9,392 nt of DNA. Origin: Actinomycetota bacterium. GTDB lineage: Bacteria; Actinomycetota; Thermoleophilia; Solirubrobacterales; Solirubrobacteraceae. Shown in pieces: positions 1-7,513 of the stretch. The first letter of the stretch is position 1, and the number at the start of each line of letters is the position of its first letter. Location: NCBI GenBank assembly GCA_005888335.1, contig VAWY01000234.1, positions 1 to 9,392 of the forward strand. The letters run 5' to 3'. A program made the translations under genes and the position numbers. The notes beneath the pieces were generated by a model. It searched no databases, was not told the DNA's origin, and saw only the letters and a program-made list of their open reading frames with translations.

Positions 1-718
1 GGATGTGCTCGAGCCGCAGCGCGACGCGATCGCCGGCGAGCTCGCCGAGCCGCGCGCGCAGCGCCGGATCGGTGCACTCCCCGGCCACCGTGAGCTCGAC
101 GCCGGGCACGCGCTCGACGGCGGCGAGCAGCTCCTCGACGCCCTTGTAGGCGATGACCTTGCCGAAGAACAGCAGCCGCCGCCGGCCGGCGCCCGATCCG
201 GGGGCCGGCAGCGCGCCGGCGTCGACGGCGGCCGCGAACGGCCCGGGCGGCACCACCGCGCTGCGCCGCGGCGGCGCGCCGATCCCGGCGAGCGCGTCGC
301 GCGTCTGCGCGGAGTGCAGCACGACCAGGTCGCTGGCCCGCACCAGCGCGCGGCGCGCGGCGACGTCGTCGTGGAAGACGCGCTCGTGCGGCAGCACGTT
401 GTGCGCCGTCCAGACGATCTTGAGGCCCAGCCGCGCCGCGACCCACAGCACCGCGACGAACCACGCCTGCGCGACGCGCCGCATGATGGGCAGCCGGCCG
501 GCGCCCGGCAGCTGGAAGCCGAACACCCAGTGGACGTGGAGCACCCGCCAGCCCCGCGCGCGGCACGCCGCGAGCTCGAGCGGGAGCGCCAGCAGGTTCA
601 GCGTGCGCGAGGGCGTGAGGTCGCCCACGTAGCGCACGTCGGCCCCGTGGCGGGCCAGCTCGCCGTAGAGCAAGCGCTGGTACGGGTTGGGATCGCGCGG
701 GAGGGCGAGGATCTTCAC
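1..718 (-). CDS. Glycosyltransferase family 4, C-terminal part outside the window
   Basis: This is the N-terminal 239 residues of a GT-B fold glycosyltransferase, read on the minus strand and cut by the left edge. It starts MKILALPRDPNPYQ and has HVHW at residues 61-64, TAHNVLPHE at 104-112 and LLFFGKVIAYKGVEELL at 182-198. The last is the start of the donor-binding Rossmann domain of family 4 enzymes. The HVHW plus T-x-HN-x-x-PHE combination is typical of GT4 enzymes from exopolysaccharide and capsule clusters. The EX7E motif would lie beyond the edge. The GTG start at 718 overlaps the stop of the upstream family 2 enzyme as GTGA, which fixes the start; a weak AGGCGG lies 7 bases upstream. 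It presumably adds one sugar to a lipid-linked glycan on the cytoplasmic face. Acceptor and sugar cannot be told from the sequence. Confidence 0.88.
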   Translation of the reverse strand, partial: MKILALPRDPNPYQRLLYGELARHGADVRYVGDLTPSRTLNLLALPLELAACRARGWRVLHVHWVFGFQLPGAGRLPIMRRVAQAWFVAVLWVAARLGLKIVWTAHNVLPHERVFHDDVAARRALVRASDLVVLHSAQTRDALAGIGAPPRRSAVVPPGPFAAAVDAGALPAPGSGAGRRRLLFFGKVIAYKGVEELLAAVERVPGVELTVAGECTDPALRARLGELAGDRVALRLEHI

Positions 719-1590
719 GGGCGGACCGCCTGCGAGAGGACGCCGGCGCCGAAGGCGAGGTGGTCGGCGAGCACGCGCAGCGGCCCGTCGGCGCGATTGC
801 GCCATGCCGGGATGGCCAGCAGCGCCGGGTAGAGCGGGAAGCGCAGCGTCAGCGGCAGCCCCAGCAGGAACGTGGGGTAGACGAGGACCATCGGATCGGC
901 GCGCCAGGCGGTCGCCAGCCGCCGCCGGTGCTTGGCGTACAGCCGCGCCCGGGCCCGGCCGTAGAAGTACGCGCGGCGCAGCCGCCGCCGGCGCGAGCCC
1001 CAGTCGTGCTCGACGACGGCGCCCGGCGCGCTGCGGATGCGCAGGCCCGCCCCGACGAGCCGCCACGAGAAGTCGATGTCCGAGCCGTACTCGAAGCGCT
1101 CGTCGAAGCCGCCCACCGCGTCGAAGGCCGAGCGCCGGAAGGCCATGTTGATCGTCGGGCACTCCGGCAGGTACTCCGAGCCGTCGACCGTCTCGTGCCA
1201 GGACTCGTAGAGGTCGCGCCGGGCGCCCGGCGACCCGACCCGGCCGGCGACGACGTCCTCGGCGCCGTCGGCGAGCGGGCGCAGGAGCGCGGCCAGCCAC
1301 CCGGGCCGCGGGCGGCAGCCGGCGTCGGTGAACACGATCACGTCGCCGCGCGCCTGGCGAACCCCGGCGTTGCGCTGATGGGGGATCGAGACGCCCACGC
1401 CCGGCGGGCGCGCGTAGTCGAGCCAGCGCACCTCCGGGTGCGCGCGCTGCACGGCCGCGAGGCGCCCCTCGGAGGCGTCGACGACCACGACCTCCCAGTC
1501 GCGCCCGAGCGCGCGCGCCTGCTCGGCGATGCCGGTCAGCGTCTCGTCGAGCGCCGGCTCGTCCTTGCTGATGACGACGATCGAGACCAT
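715..1590 (-). CDS. Glycosyltransferase family 2
   Basis: A 291-residue GT-A fold glycosyltransferase. It opens MVSIVVISKDEPALDETL, the usual first strand of family 2, followed by VVVVDAS at 34-40 in place of the more common VDDGS. HQRNAGVRQARG is at 71-82 and FTDAGCRP at 87-94, so the metal-binding motif is TDAG rather than DXD; this variant is familiar in the family. INMAFRRSAFDAVGGFDERF at 147-166 is the conserved acceptor-side segment, and GSDIDFSWR at 169-177 carries the catalytic-base region. Residues about 233-262 are hydrophobic and probably bind the membrane. The ATG at 1590 shares its A with the upstream stop (TGATG). The stop overlaps the next start as GTGA, so the gene sits inside a coupled operon. 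It probably adds one residue to the lipid-linked glycan; substrate unknown. Confidence 0.92.
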   Translation of the reverse strand: MVSIVVISKDEPALDETLTGIAEQARALGRDWEVVVVDASEGRLAAVQRAHPEVRWLDYARPPGVGVSIPHQRNAGVRQARGDVIVFTDAGCRPRPGWLAALLRPLADGAEDVVAGRVGSPGARRDLYESWHETVDGSEYLPECPTINMAFRRSAFDAVGGFDERFEYGSDIDFSWRLVGAGLRIRSAPGAVVEHDWGSRRRRLRRAYFYGRARARLYAKHRRRLATAWRADPMVLVYPTFLLGLPLTLRFPLYPALLAIPAWRNRADGPLRVLADHLAFGAGVLSQAVRP

Positions 1591-3689
1591 CACGGCCGGT
1601 GGTAGACCTTGGCGGCGCCGTTGGCGTAGACGGTGTCGTAGCGGGCGGCGACGAAGCTGGGCCAGCGGTACGTCGTGTACCGGCTGCCGGTCCCGCCCCG
1701 CGCCCGCCCCTGCTGGACGTTGGTGCGGCTCGCGTAGATCCACGCGCGGCGGTCCAGCGTGCGCGGCGTCACGTCGAGCAGCAGCCCGTCGGCCCGTCCG
1801 GTCGCGCCGAGGATGCGCAGCTGGCCGTACCGGTCGGCGTAGACGAGCGCGCCAGGCGGCGCACCGTTGACCCAGCGGGCCGCCGCCAGCTCGGGAGCGG
1901 TCACGTAGAAGCGCTCGTAGTCGCCTCCCGCGTCGGCGAGGTTGGTGGGCGTCCCGCCGCCGACGGCGACGCCGCGCAGGCCGGACGTCGTCACGAAGAT
2001 CACCGCGAGCGCGGCCGCGGCGAGCACGGAGACCGCGCCGCGCGACCACCGCCATCGGTCGCCCACGGTCTCGAGCACCCAGGCCATGCCGACGGCGAGC
2101 GGCACCATCGTCTGCACGAACGCCCGCTCCTGGTTGTACGCGTTGGCCGTCGTGCCGCTGAGGCGCACGACGGCGAGCATCATCAGCGTGGCCAGGCCGA
2201 GCAGCCCCAGCTGGCGGGCCAGGGGGTTGGTGTGGCGGCGCAGCACGAGCGCCAGCGCCCCGACGATCGCCAGGAGGTTGAGCAGCTGGGCGGCCGCCAC
2301 CTGCGCGACGCGCAGCGCCTCGAAGGCCCCGGGCGACCGGATCGCATCCGCCCGGACCGGCGAGCCCCGGAGGTCGTAGCGCGGCGCGCGGGCCACGCGC
2401 AGCGGCCGGACGTACGGCCGGTAGCGGGCGTAGTCGCCGGCGACGACGCGCTCGTACGCGTTGGGGTCGATCGGCGCAGGGGCGTTGCCGGACAGGTACG
2501 AGGTGACCAGGCTCTGGCCGCTGTGGGCGTTCGGGAGGATCGCGAGCCCGTGGGCGCGGATGTCCTCCGCGAAGGCGCCGACGTTGTCGGCCGAGTGCGT
2601 GACGGCGCCGTACCACACCGCCGCGCCGCCGCCGGTGGCGAGCAGGGCGACGACCATCGCCAGCGACACCGCCCGCAGCGCACGGAACCGCGACACCGCG
2701 AGCTGCAGCACGACGGCCAGGGCGAAGACCCCCGCCGCGAGGTACGTGGTCGAGTAGTGCGCGACGACGACGCCCGCGCCGAGCGCGGCCACCAGCAGCG
2801 CCTGCGCGCCGCGCGGCAGGCGGCGGTCGACGACGGCCGCCACCAGCGCCACGAAGAACAGCAGCCCGATCTCCTGGCGGGCGATCGCGGGCAGCTGCTG
2901 GAAGAAGTAGCTCTGCACGACGACGAAGGCCGCGGCCACGAAGGCGTAGCGCCGGCTCAGGAAGCGGTTGGCGATCCCGAACAGCGCCGGCGGGAAGAGC
3001 GCGAACAGCGCCGGGTAGACCACCTTGAGCGCGACGAGCGCCGAGATCCCGGCCAGCGCCTGCAGCGAGGCCGGCAGGACGGTCAGGCTCAGCATGGCCC
3101 CGTACGCGTCGTGCCGATGCGACGTCCGCCAGACGCCGTCGGCGAACGTCTTGGCCGCCACGTGGAACTCGCTGTTGATGTCGAACCCGTAGAGGAAGTG
3201 GCCGCGCAGCGAGAACGACCAAAGCGCCGCGAGCCCGGCGCCGTACAGGACGAGCCCGAGCTGCGGGGCGCTCAGCCGGCCGGCGATCAGCGCGCAGACG
3301 AGGATCGTCGCGACCGACGCGCCCATCGCGCCGATGGCCACCGCCGGCCCGTGGCCGTTGGTCAGCAGCAACGCGCCGGCCGCCGCGGCGAGCGGCAGCG
3401 CAAGCGGCCACGCCCGCGCGAGCCGTTGGCGCAGCTGCGCCCACGGGACGTCGGCCTCGGCGCGTGCGGTGGCGCCCACCGCGACCAGCGCGAGGCAAGT
3501 GACCTCGAGGCCGATGAGCAGCGGCCAGGTGCGCAGCGGCGCTGACGCCTGCGCCGAGAGCCCCTCGAGATCGACGACGAGCCCGGAGGCGAGCAGCACG
3601 ACGAGCGACGCGCAGGGCACGTAGACGGGGAACCTGACGATCGCCTCCCCGGGGACCCGCATCGCCCGCAGCGCCAGCAGGCCGGGCAC
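1590..3689 (-). CDS. Multi-pass membrane protein, DUF2206/GT-C glycosyltransferase-like (main reading frame)
   Basis: This frame encodes 699 residues. It has many hydrophobic segments (about 10 or more) in the first 550 residues and then a soluble C-terminal domain ending VYHRP. After the early membrane segments comes YGFDINSEF at 167-175: an acidic pair in the first large outer loop, as in GT-C enzymes that use polyprenyl-phosphate sugars. The segment ARQEIGLLFFVALVAAVV and the C-terminal stretch with ALVYADRYGQLRIL recall DUF2206 (COG5617) proteins. The likely role is transfer of a sugar from a lipid-linked donor on the outer face. A polymerase-like role is an alternative. GTG 3689 is the first start codon in this frame, but it has no ribosome binding site and begins inside a membrane helix. 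The native start is probably ATG 3840, in another frame (see the adjoining entry). The full protein would be about 749 residues. The stop overlaps the next ATG as TGATG. Confidence 0.8.
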   Translation of the reverse strand: MPGLLALRAMRVPGEAIVRFPVYVPCASLVVLLASGLVVDLEGLSAQASAPLRTWPLLIGLEVTCLALVAVGATARAEADVPWAQLRQRLARAWPLALPLAAAAGALLLTNGHGPAVAIGAMGASVATILVCALIAGRLSAPQLGLVLYGAGLAALWSFSLRGHFLYGFDINSEFHVAAKTFADGVWRTSHRHDAYGAMLSLTVLPASLQALAGISALVALKVVYPALFALFPPALFGIANRFLSRRYAFVAAAFVVVQSYFFQQLPAIARQEIGLLFFVALVAAVVDRRLPRGAQALLVAALGAGVVVAHYSTTYLAAGVFALAVVLQLAVSRFRALRAVSLAMVVALLATGGGAAVWYGAVTHSADNVGAFAEDIRAHGLAILPNAHSGQSLVTSYLSGNAPAPIDPNAYERVVAGDYARYRPYVRPLRVARAPRYDLRGSPVRADAIRSPGAFEALRVAQVAAAQLLNLLAIVGALALVLRRHTNPLARQLGLLGLATLMMLAVVRLSGTTANAYNQERAFVQTMVPLAVGMAWVLETVGDRWRWSRGAVSVLAAAALAVIFVTTSGLRGVAVGGGTPTNLADAGGDYERFYVTAPELAAARWVNGAPPGALVYADRYGQLRILGATGRADGLLLDVTPRTLDRRAWIYASRTNVQQGRARGGTGSRYTTYRWPSFVAARYDTVYANGAAKVYHRP

Positions 3690-3698
3690 GGTCAGCAG

Positions 3699-3840
3699 GA
3701 TCGCGGGCGGCGACGAGCGCGGGCAGGACGGCGAGGGCGGCGAGCTCGGCGAGCCGCGGGCCCCGCGACCGCCCGCGCGGCGGCCTCGGCGGCGCGACGT
3801 CCAGCGCGAGCAGGTCGTGGCGTTCGTCGAGCATCGTCAT
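3699..3840 (-). pseudogene. Frame-shifted 5' end of the DUF2206-like membrane protein gene
   Basis: This is the probable true N-terminus of the downstream membrane protein, out of frame by one base. From ATG 3840 it reads MTMLDERHDLLALDV, a Pro/Arg-rich linker, then the hydrophobic stretch LAELAALAVLPALVAA. The start is well supported: it overlaps the upstream stop as ATGA, and GGAGG lies 7 bases before it. Third codon positions are almost all G or C. Beyond about 3706 this frame turns into Arg-rich nonsense, while the other frame continues the same membrane helix as AILLTVPGLLALRAM. Removing one base from the GGG run at 3705-3707 joins the two pieces into one smooth helix and one open frame of 749 residues. 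I infer a one-base insertion, either a sequencing or assembly error or a real mutation. A start at GTG 3689 without this segment is the less likely alternative. Confidence 0.75.
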
Positions 3841-4868
3841 GTCGCGGCCTCCGGCTCCAGGTCGCGGTACACCCACAGCCCCTGCAGGAAGCCGACGTCC
3901 TCCCACGTCTCGCGCGCGAGCTGCACGTAGGCGTCGAGCGCGCGGGCGGGCTCGCGGCGCGCGAACGCTTCGCGCAGTCCGCGCGGCGCCACCGCGTGCG
4001 GCGCGGCGAGCGCGGCCAGCAGCGCCAGCGGCTGCACGGCGGCCAGCGCGAGCAGCGCCGCCATGGCGACGGGCAGCGGGAAGAACGTCGGCCTGACCGC
4101 CGACCACTTGCGGTACATGCGCGCCGACCCGCGGCCGTAGGCGCGGCTGCGGCGCAGCATGTCGCGCAGCGAGGGCTCGAACTCGTGGACGACCCGCGCG
4201 CTGGGCTCGAGGACGAGCTTGGCGTCCGGATGCCGCCGCGCCAGCCGCCGGCAGAGGTCGAGCTCCTCGGCGCCGAACGTGAAGCGGGTGTCGAACAGCT
4301 CGACGTCGAGCAGGGCCTGGCGGCGGAACGACATCCCCGCCCCGACGAGCGAGTAGACCGCGCGGCGCTCGCCCGGCGCGGGCGACGCCCAGCCCCGGCG
4401 CAGGTAGAGCAGGAAGCGGTAGGGCAGCGACTCGCTGCGCCCCAGGTCGAGCTCGAGCGGCGACAGCGGGTTGTTGCGCTCGAGGTAGCGCCCCAGGATC
4501 CCGGGCCCGGAGGTCGGCACGATGCGGCTGCCGACGCCCATGACGTCCTCGTCGTAGGCCGACAGCAGCCGCTCGGCCCAGTCGGGCTCGGGCCGGCAGT
4601 CGTCGTCGAGGAACGCGACGATCGGCGCGCTCGCCGCGCGCACGCCGGTGTTGCGCGCGGCCGACAGGCCCCGGTTGACCTCGTGGCGGATCACGACGGC
4701 GCCGTGCGAGCGCGCGACCGCGGACGTGTCGTCGGTCGAGCCGTCGTCGACGACGACGATCTCGAGCGCCGGGGCGATCGTCTGCGCCGCGAGGTCGCGC
4801 AGCAGGCGATCGACGCCGCGGGCGCCGTTGAGCGAGCAGATGACGATGGAGACGGAAGCCTCAGGCAT
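3837..4868 (-). CDS. Glycosyltransferase family 2 with C-terminal membrane segment
   Basis: A 343-residue GT-A enzyme. VSIVICSLNGARGVDRLL at 6-23 opens the fold, VVDDGSTDDT at 39-48 binds the nucleotide, NRGLSAARNTGV at 65-76 follows, and FLDDDCRPEPDW at 86-97 carries the DDD metal site. GAGMSFRRQALLDVELFD at 176-193 and GAEELDLCRRLARR at 199-212 form the acceptor and catalytic-base region. Residues about 262-290 form one or two hydrophobic helices, so the enzyme is probably bound to the inner face of the membrane. I chose ATG 4868 because MPEASVSIV fits the family start. Longer versions reaching up to 4976 add only low-complexity residues and overlap the upstream gene deeply. The chosen start overlaps the upstream stop by 8 bases. 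The stop overlaps the next ATG as ATGA. Its place in the operon suggests it extends a lipid-linked glycan; sugar unknown. Confidence 0.92.
   Translation of the reverse strand: MPEASVSIVICSLNGARGVDRLLRDLAAQTIAPALEIVVVDDGSTDDTSAVARSHGAVVIRHEVNRGLSAARNTGVRAASAPIVAFLDDDCRPEPDWAERLLSAYDEDVMGVGSRIVPTSGPGILGRYLERNNPLSPLELDLGRSESLPYRFLLYLRRGWASPAPGERRAVYSLVGAGMSFRRQALLDVELFDTRFTFGAEELDLCRRLARRHPDAKLVLEPSARVVHEFEPSLRDMLRRSRAYGRGSARMYRKWSAVRPTFFPLPVAMAALLALAAVQPLALLAALAAPHAVAPRGLREAFARREPARALDAYVQLARETWEDVGFLQGLWVYRDLEPEAAT
3848..3852 (-). promoter_or_regulatory. Shine-Dalgarno site (GGAGG) for the membrane protein gene
   Basis: On the minus strand GGAGG lies within the 3' end of the upstream glycosyltransferase gene, 7 bases before ATG 3840. 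It is the best ribosome binding site in the operon. It argues that translation of the membrane protein starts at 3840, not at GTG 3689, where no such site is seen. Confidence 0.65.
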
Positions 4869-5967
4869 AGATGGCGACGGTCGCGTTCGCGAAGGACTCG
4901 AGGTCGTGGCCGGCCTCGCGCGACGGCCGCGAATCGCCGCGGCCGTCGCGCCAGGCCAGGAAGTCCTCGAGCCCACGGGCCAGGCGCTCGGGATCGCGCG
5001 CGGGGAAGCGCCAGCGCGGATCGCCGATCTCGGTGATGCCGCCCACCTCGCTGGCGAGCACCGGCGTCCCGGCCGCGACGGCGAGGTTCGCCACGCCGCT
5101 CTGCTCGATGCGCCGGTAGGGCAGCACCGCCGCGGCGGCGAGCTCGAACCACGCGCGCACCTCGCCCTCGGGCACGTAGCCGGCGAAGACGACGCGGTCG
5201 TCGAGCCCGCACCGGCGGATCAGCCGGCGCACGCGGCGCAGGTGCGCGCGGTCGCGCAGCTCGAAGACGCGGAAGACGCCCTGGCGCCGGCGCACCGTCC
5301 CGGCCACCGCGAGGCGCACGTCGCGGCGCCCGAGCCGCGCCAGCGCGTCGACCAGGTCGTCGAGCCCCTTGTCGACGTGGATGAAGCCGAACGAGAGCAG
5401 GACGGTTCCGGCGCCCAGGCCGTGGCGCGCGCGCAGCTCGCTGGCCGACGCCGTCGCCGGCGGCAGCTCGCGGCGCGGGTGCGCGACGACCACGGGCTCG
5501 ACGGCGGCGCCGACCGGCCCGGTGAGCGCCGCGCGCGACTGCTCGGTGTGCACGACGACCCGGTCGGCGAGGCCGGCGACGCGGCGGTAGATCGCGCGTC
5601 CCGCGGCGCGCAGCGAGCCCGTGTCGCGCGTGACCTCGTGCAACGTCACGACGACGTTCGCCCGCCGCGCGCGCAGCGCGTCCATCAGCCGCACCAGCGC
5701 GCGCAGGCGCGTCCCGAACATCGCCACCGCGAACTGCACGTGGACGACGTCGGGATCCCACGCGTCGATGCGCTCGAGCAGGTCGGCGAGCGCGCCGCGC
5801 GAGCGCGGCAGCGCCCCGAGCACCTCGTTCGGCGCGCCGTCCACGGGCCGCGCGGTGACGACGCGCACGTCGTGGCCGTCGTCGCGCACCGCGCCGGCCA
5901 GCGCGGCGGTGTAGTCGCCGATGCCGTCGACGGCCGGCGGATAGGCGCTGACGTACAGGATCCTCAC
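4861..5967 (-). CDS. Glycosyltransferase family 4
   Basis: A 368-residue GT-B enzyme. MRILYVSAYPPAVDGIGDYT at 1-20 is the typical N-terminal strand and glycine loop. VVHVQFAVAMFG at 74-85 and VVVTLHEVTRDTG at 105-117 belong to the acceptor domain. LLSFGFIHVDKGLDDLVDAL at 190-209 begins the donor domain, and VVFAGYVPEGEV at 259-270 follows. The C-terminal signature is RIEQSGVANLAVAAGTPV at 286-303: the first Glu of EX7E is present (E288), but the second is replaced, as in some retaining GT4 enzymes. GTG 5967 overlaps the upstream stop as GTGA and has GAGGTGG 7 bases upstream, so the start is secure. It probably adds a sugar to the glycan built by this operon, in the cytoplasm or at the inner membrane face. 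The loss of the second Glu leaves some doubt about the donor. Confidence 0.92.
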   Translation of the reverse strand: MRILYVSAYPPAVDGIGDYTAALAGAVRDDGHDVRVVTARPVDGAPNEVLGALPRSRGALADLLERIDAWDPDVVHVQFAVAMFGTRLRALVRLMDALRARRANVVVTLHEVTRDTGSLRAAGRAIYRRVAGLADRVVVHTEQSRAALTGPVGAAVEPVVVAHPRRELPPATASASELRARHGLGAGTVLLSFGFIHVDKGLDDLVDALARLGRRDVRLAVAGTVRRRQGVFRVFELRDRAHLRRVRRLIRRCGLDDRVVFAGYVPEGEVRAWFELAAAAVLPYRRIEQSGVANLAVAAGTPVLASEVGGITEIGDPRWRFPARDPERLARGLEDFLAWRDGRGDSRPSREAGHDLESFANATVAIYA

Positions 5968-7094
5968 GCGAGCACCACCTCGGCGACGCGCGCGGTCACG
6001 GAGTCCCAGTCGAAGCCCGAGATCCAGGTCGGTGCGTCGATGCTTGGCCGGCCGGCGAGCATCGGCTCGACGCTCGCGGCGATCGCGTCCGCGCTCGGCT
6101 CGCAGACGACGCCGTCGGCGGCACGGGCGACGAGATGGCGCGCGAGGTTGTCGGGCGCCGACGTCGTCACGACCGGCAGGCCGCAGGCGATCGCCTCCAG
6201 CACCGCCACGCCGAAGCCCTCGCGCGCCGAGGGGAACACGAAGACGCGGCCCGCCTTGAGCAGCGAGTACAGCTCGCGCTGGGTGCCGACGTCGTGGCGG
6301 AAGTCGATGAGGTCGGCGACGCCGACGCGCTCGGCCTGCGCGTGCAGCGCCTGGCGCTGCGGCCCGTCGCCGATGATGCGACAGCTCGCCTCGACGCCGC
6401 GCTCGCGCAGGCGCGCGACGGCGTCGACGAGCAGGTCGACGCGCTTGTGGTCGAGCAGCCGGCCGACGACGACGAGGTCGGTCCGCTCGGCCGCGGCCGG
6501 GGCGCGGCGGATCTCGTCGAGGTCGACGCCGTTGGGCGCGACCGCGATCGCCGCGCGGTCGCCGAGCCGCTCGCGCAGCCGCTCGGCCGTCTCCGGGGAG
6601 GCGGCGATGATCACGTCGGGCAGCCGCATCGCCAGGCGCTCGAACCACCAGCCCACGCGCCCGAGCCGCCCCAGGTAGCCGCGCCAGTACGCCGGGCCCC
6701 AGACCTCGTGCCAGGTGACGACCAGCCGCTTGCGCCGCAGCGTGGCGACGAGGCGCAGCGGCACGAGCTGCACGTAGGGCATGTGGTCGGCCTCGATCAC
6801 GTCGAAGCGCCGCCACAGCAGCGTCAGGCAGCCGAGCGCGAAGACCAGCGCCTGGCGGATCGAGCGCCGCTCGCGCGAGTACAGCGGCACGAGCGGCGAG
6901 AGCGCGTGGAACGTCACGCCGCCCTCGCGGGGCTCCGGCGCGCCGGCCCACCAGCGCATCGTGTAGACGTGGACCTCGGCGTGGTCGGCCAGCCGCCGCG
7001 AGATCTCGTGGTAGCGGGTCTCCTTGCCGCCGCGGTGGTACGGGAAGATCGCGTCGGTCACCAGGGCGACCACGGGGCGCCGGCGGTCGCTCAT
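5964..7094 (-). CDS. Glycosyltransferase family 4
   Basis: A 376-residue GT-B enzyme of normal length for family 4. Near the N-terminus it has FPYHRGGKETRYHEI at 17-31, the loop with paired glycines that contacts the donor phosphate. VVTWHEVWG at 125-133 and IIAASPETAERL at 162-173 follow. APNGVDLDEI at 186-195 marks the linker and VVVGRLLDHKRVDLLVDA at 208-225 the donor domain. REGFGVAVLEAIACGLPVV at 291-309 is a complete EX7E motif (E292 and E300). The enzyme is therefore expected to be active and retaining. I prefer ATG 7094, which overlaps the upstream stop as ATGA. GTG 7100, two codons earlier, is also possible. It acts in the cytoplasm or at the inner membrane face on the shared glycan; specificity unknown. 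Confidence 0.94.
   Translation of the reverse strand: MSDRRRPVVALVTDAIFPYHRGGKETRYHEISRRLADHAEVHVYTMRWWAGAPEPREGGVTFHALSPLVPLYSRERRSIRQALVFALGCLTLLWRRFDVIEADHMPYVQLVPLRLVATLRRKRLVVTWHEVWGPAYWRGYLGRLGRVGWWFERLAMRLPDVIIAASPETAERLRERLGDRAAIAVAPNGVDLDEIRRAPAAAERTDLVVVGRLLDHKRVDLLVDAVARLRERGVEASCRIIGDGPQRQALHAQAERVGVADLIDFRHDVGTQRELYSLLKAGRVFVFPSAREGFGVAVLEAIACGLPVVTTSAPDNLARHLVARAADGVVCEPSADAIAASVEPMLAGRPSIDAPTWISGFDWDSVTARVAEVVLA
5975..5981 (-). promoter_or_regulatory. Shine-Dalgarno site (GAGGTGG) for the GT4 gene starting at 5967
   Basis: GAGGTGG on the minus strand lies 7 bases before GTG 5967, inside the last codons of the preceding gene. It supports the GTG start and re-initiation at the GTGA overlap. 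Confidence 0.6.
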
Positions 7095-7513
7095 ACGCAC
7101 TGCGCCCAGAACCCGATCGACTCCGCAGGCCGCGCGAGTCGCACCTCGACGCGCGTGCGCCGGTCATGACACGGCGCCACGAAGCGCCCGCGCACGGACG
7201 CGCGCTCGCCCGCGGCGGTGCGCAGGCTTCCGCGGGCCAGGACGGTGCGGCCGCTCCGGATCGTCCATGCGTACGCGCGCGGGCCGCCCTCCGCGTTGTG
7301 CAGCGTGAACGGCACCGAGAGGCGGTTGCGCCCTGTGCGCAGGCGCTGGGGCAGCTCGGACGGGCGCGCGAAGGCAAGCTCGGTATAGGGCTCGGCGCGG
7401 CCGAGCAGCCCGGCGTGCCGCAGCGCCGAGCGGCCGGGGGCCGTCTGGGCCGCGCCGAGCAGCACGACGACGAGGGCCGCGGCGGCGGCCATGCCGAGGA
7501 AGCGCCCTCGCAT
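7091..7513 (-). CDS. Small membrane-anchored extracytoplasmic beta-rich protein (DUF1616-like pattern)
   Basis: A 140-residue protein. An N-terminal hydrophobic segment (about residues 5-23) follows MRGR and is either an uncleaved anchor or a signal peptide; there is no lipobox. The rest is soluble and beta-rich. It includes YTELAFARPSELPQ at 43-56, a stretch rich in alternating hydrophobics (LSVPFTLHNAEGG at 65-77), YAWTI at 81-85, and two cysteines (C115, C139) that could form a disulfide outside the cell. The YTEL-x-F, LP and HN-x-EG pattern recalls the C-terminal extracytoplasmic domain of DUF1616 proteins, which occur near glycosyltransferases; this is from memory and weak. Both junctions overlap (TGATG before, ATGA after), so it is made together with the glycosyltransferases and probably has an accessory role in export or assembly of the glycan. 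Function unknown. Confidence 0.8.
   Translation of the reverse strand: MRGRFLGMAAAAALVVVLLGAAQTAPGRSALRHAGLLGRAEPYTELAFARPSELPQRLRTGRNRLSVPFTLHNAEGGPRAYAWTIRSGRTVLARGSLRTAAGERASVRGRFVAPCHDRRTRVEVRLARPAESIGFWAQCV

Noticed and set aside
5..832. Plus-strand open frame at the left edge
   Set aside because: The minus strand encodes a GT4 N-terminus with HVHW and TAHN motifs and a coupled start. The plus frame has no recognisable features.
1599..3545. Plus-strand open frame of 648 codons opposite the membrane protein
   Set aside because: Composition is R/G/D/H-rich without any fold or motif. It is the antisense shadow of a gene with clear membrane helices.
715..4107. A single minus-strand frame of 1130 codons
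   Set aside because: Only its last 291 codons (from ATG 1590) and the short segment 3840-3706 look like protein. The middle is Arg/Ala-rich antiframe of the membrane protein gene, kept open by high GC.
3840..4976. Start at 4976 for the GT2 gene ending at 3837
   Set aside because: The extra 36 residues are low complexity and overlap the GT4 coding region. ATG 4868 gives the family-typical start.
4648..6678. Plus-strand open frame of 676 codons opposite the GT4 genes
   Set aside because: Low-complexity antisense reading with no domain. The minus strand carries complete glycosyltransferase motifs through the same stretch.
4861..7377. N-terminal extension of the GT4 ending at 4861 up to 7377
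   Set aside because: Residues upstream of GTG 5967 are out-of-frame readings of the neighbouring GT4 gene. The GTGA overlap and GAGGTGG site fix the start at 5967.
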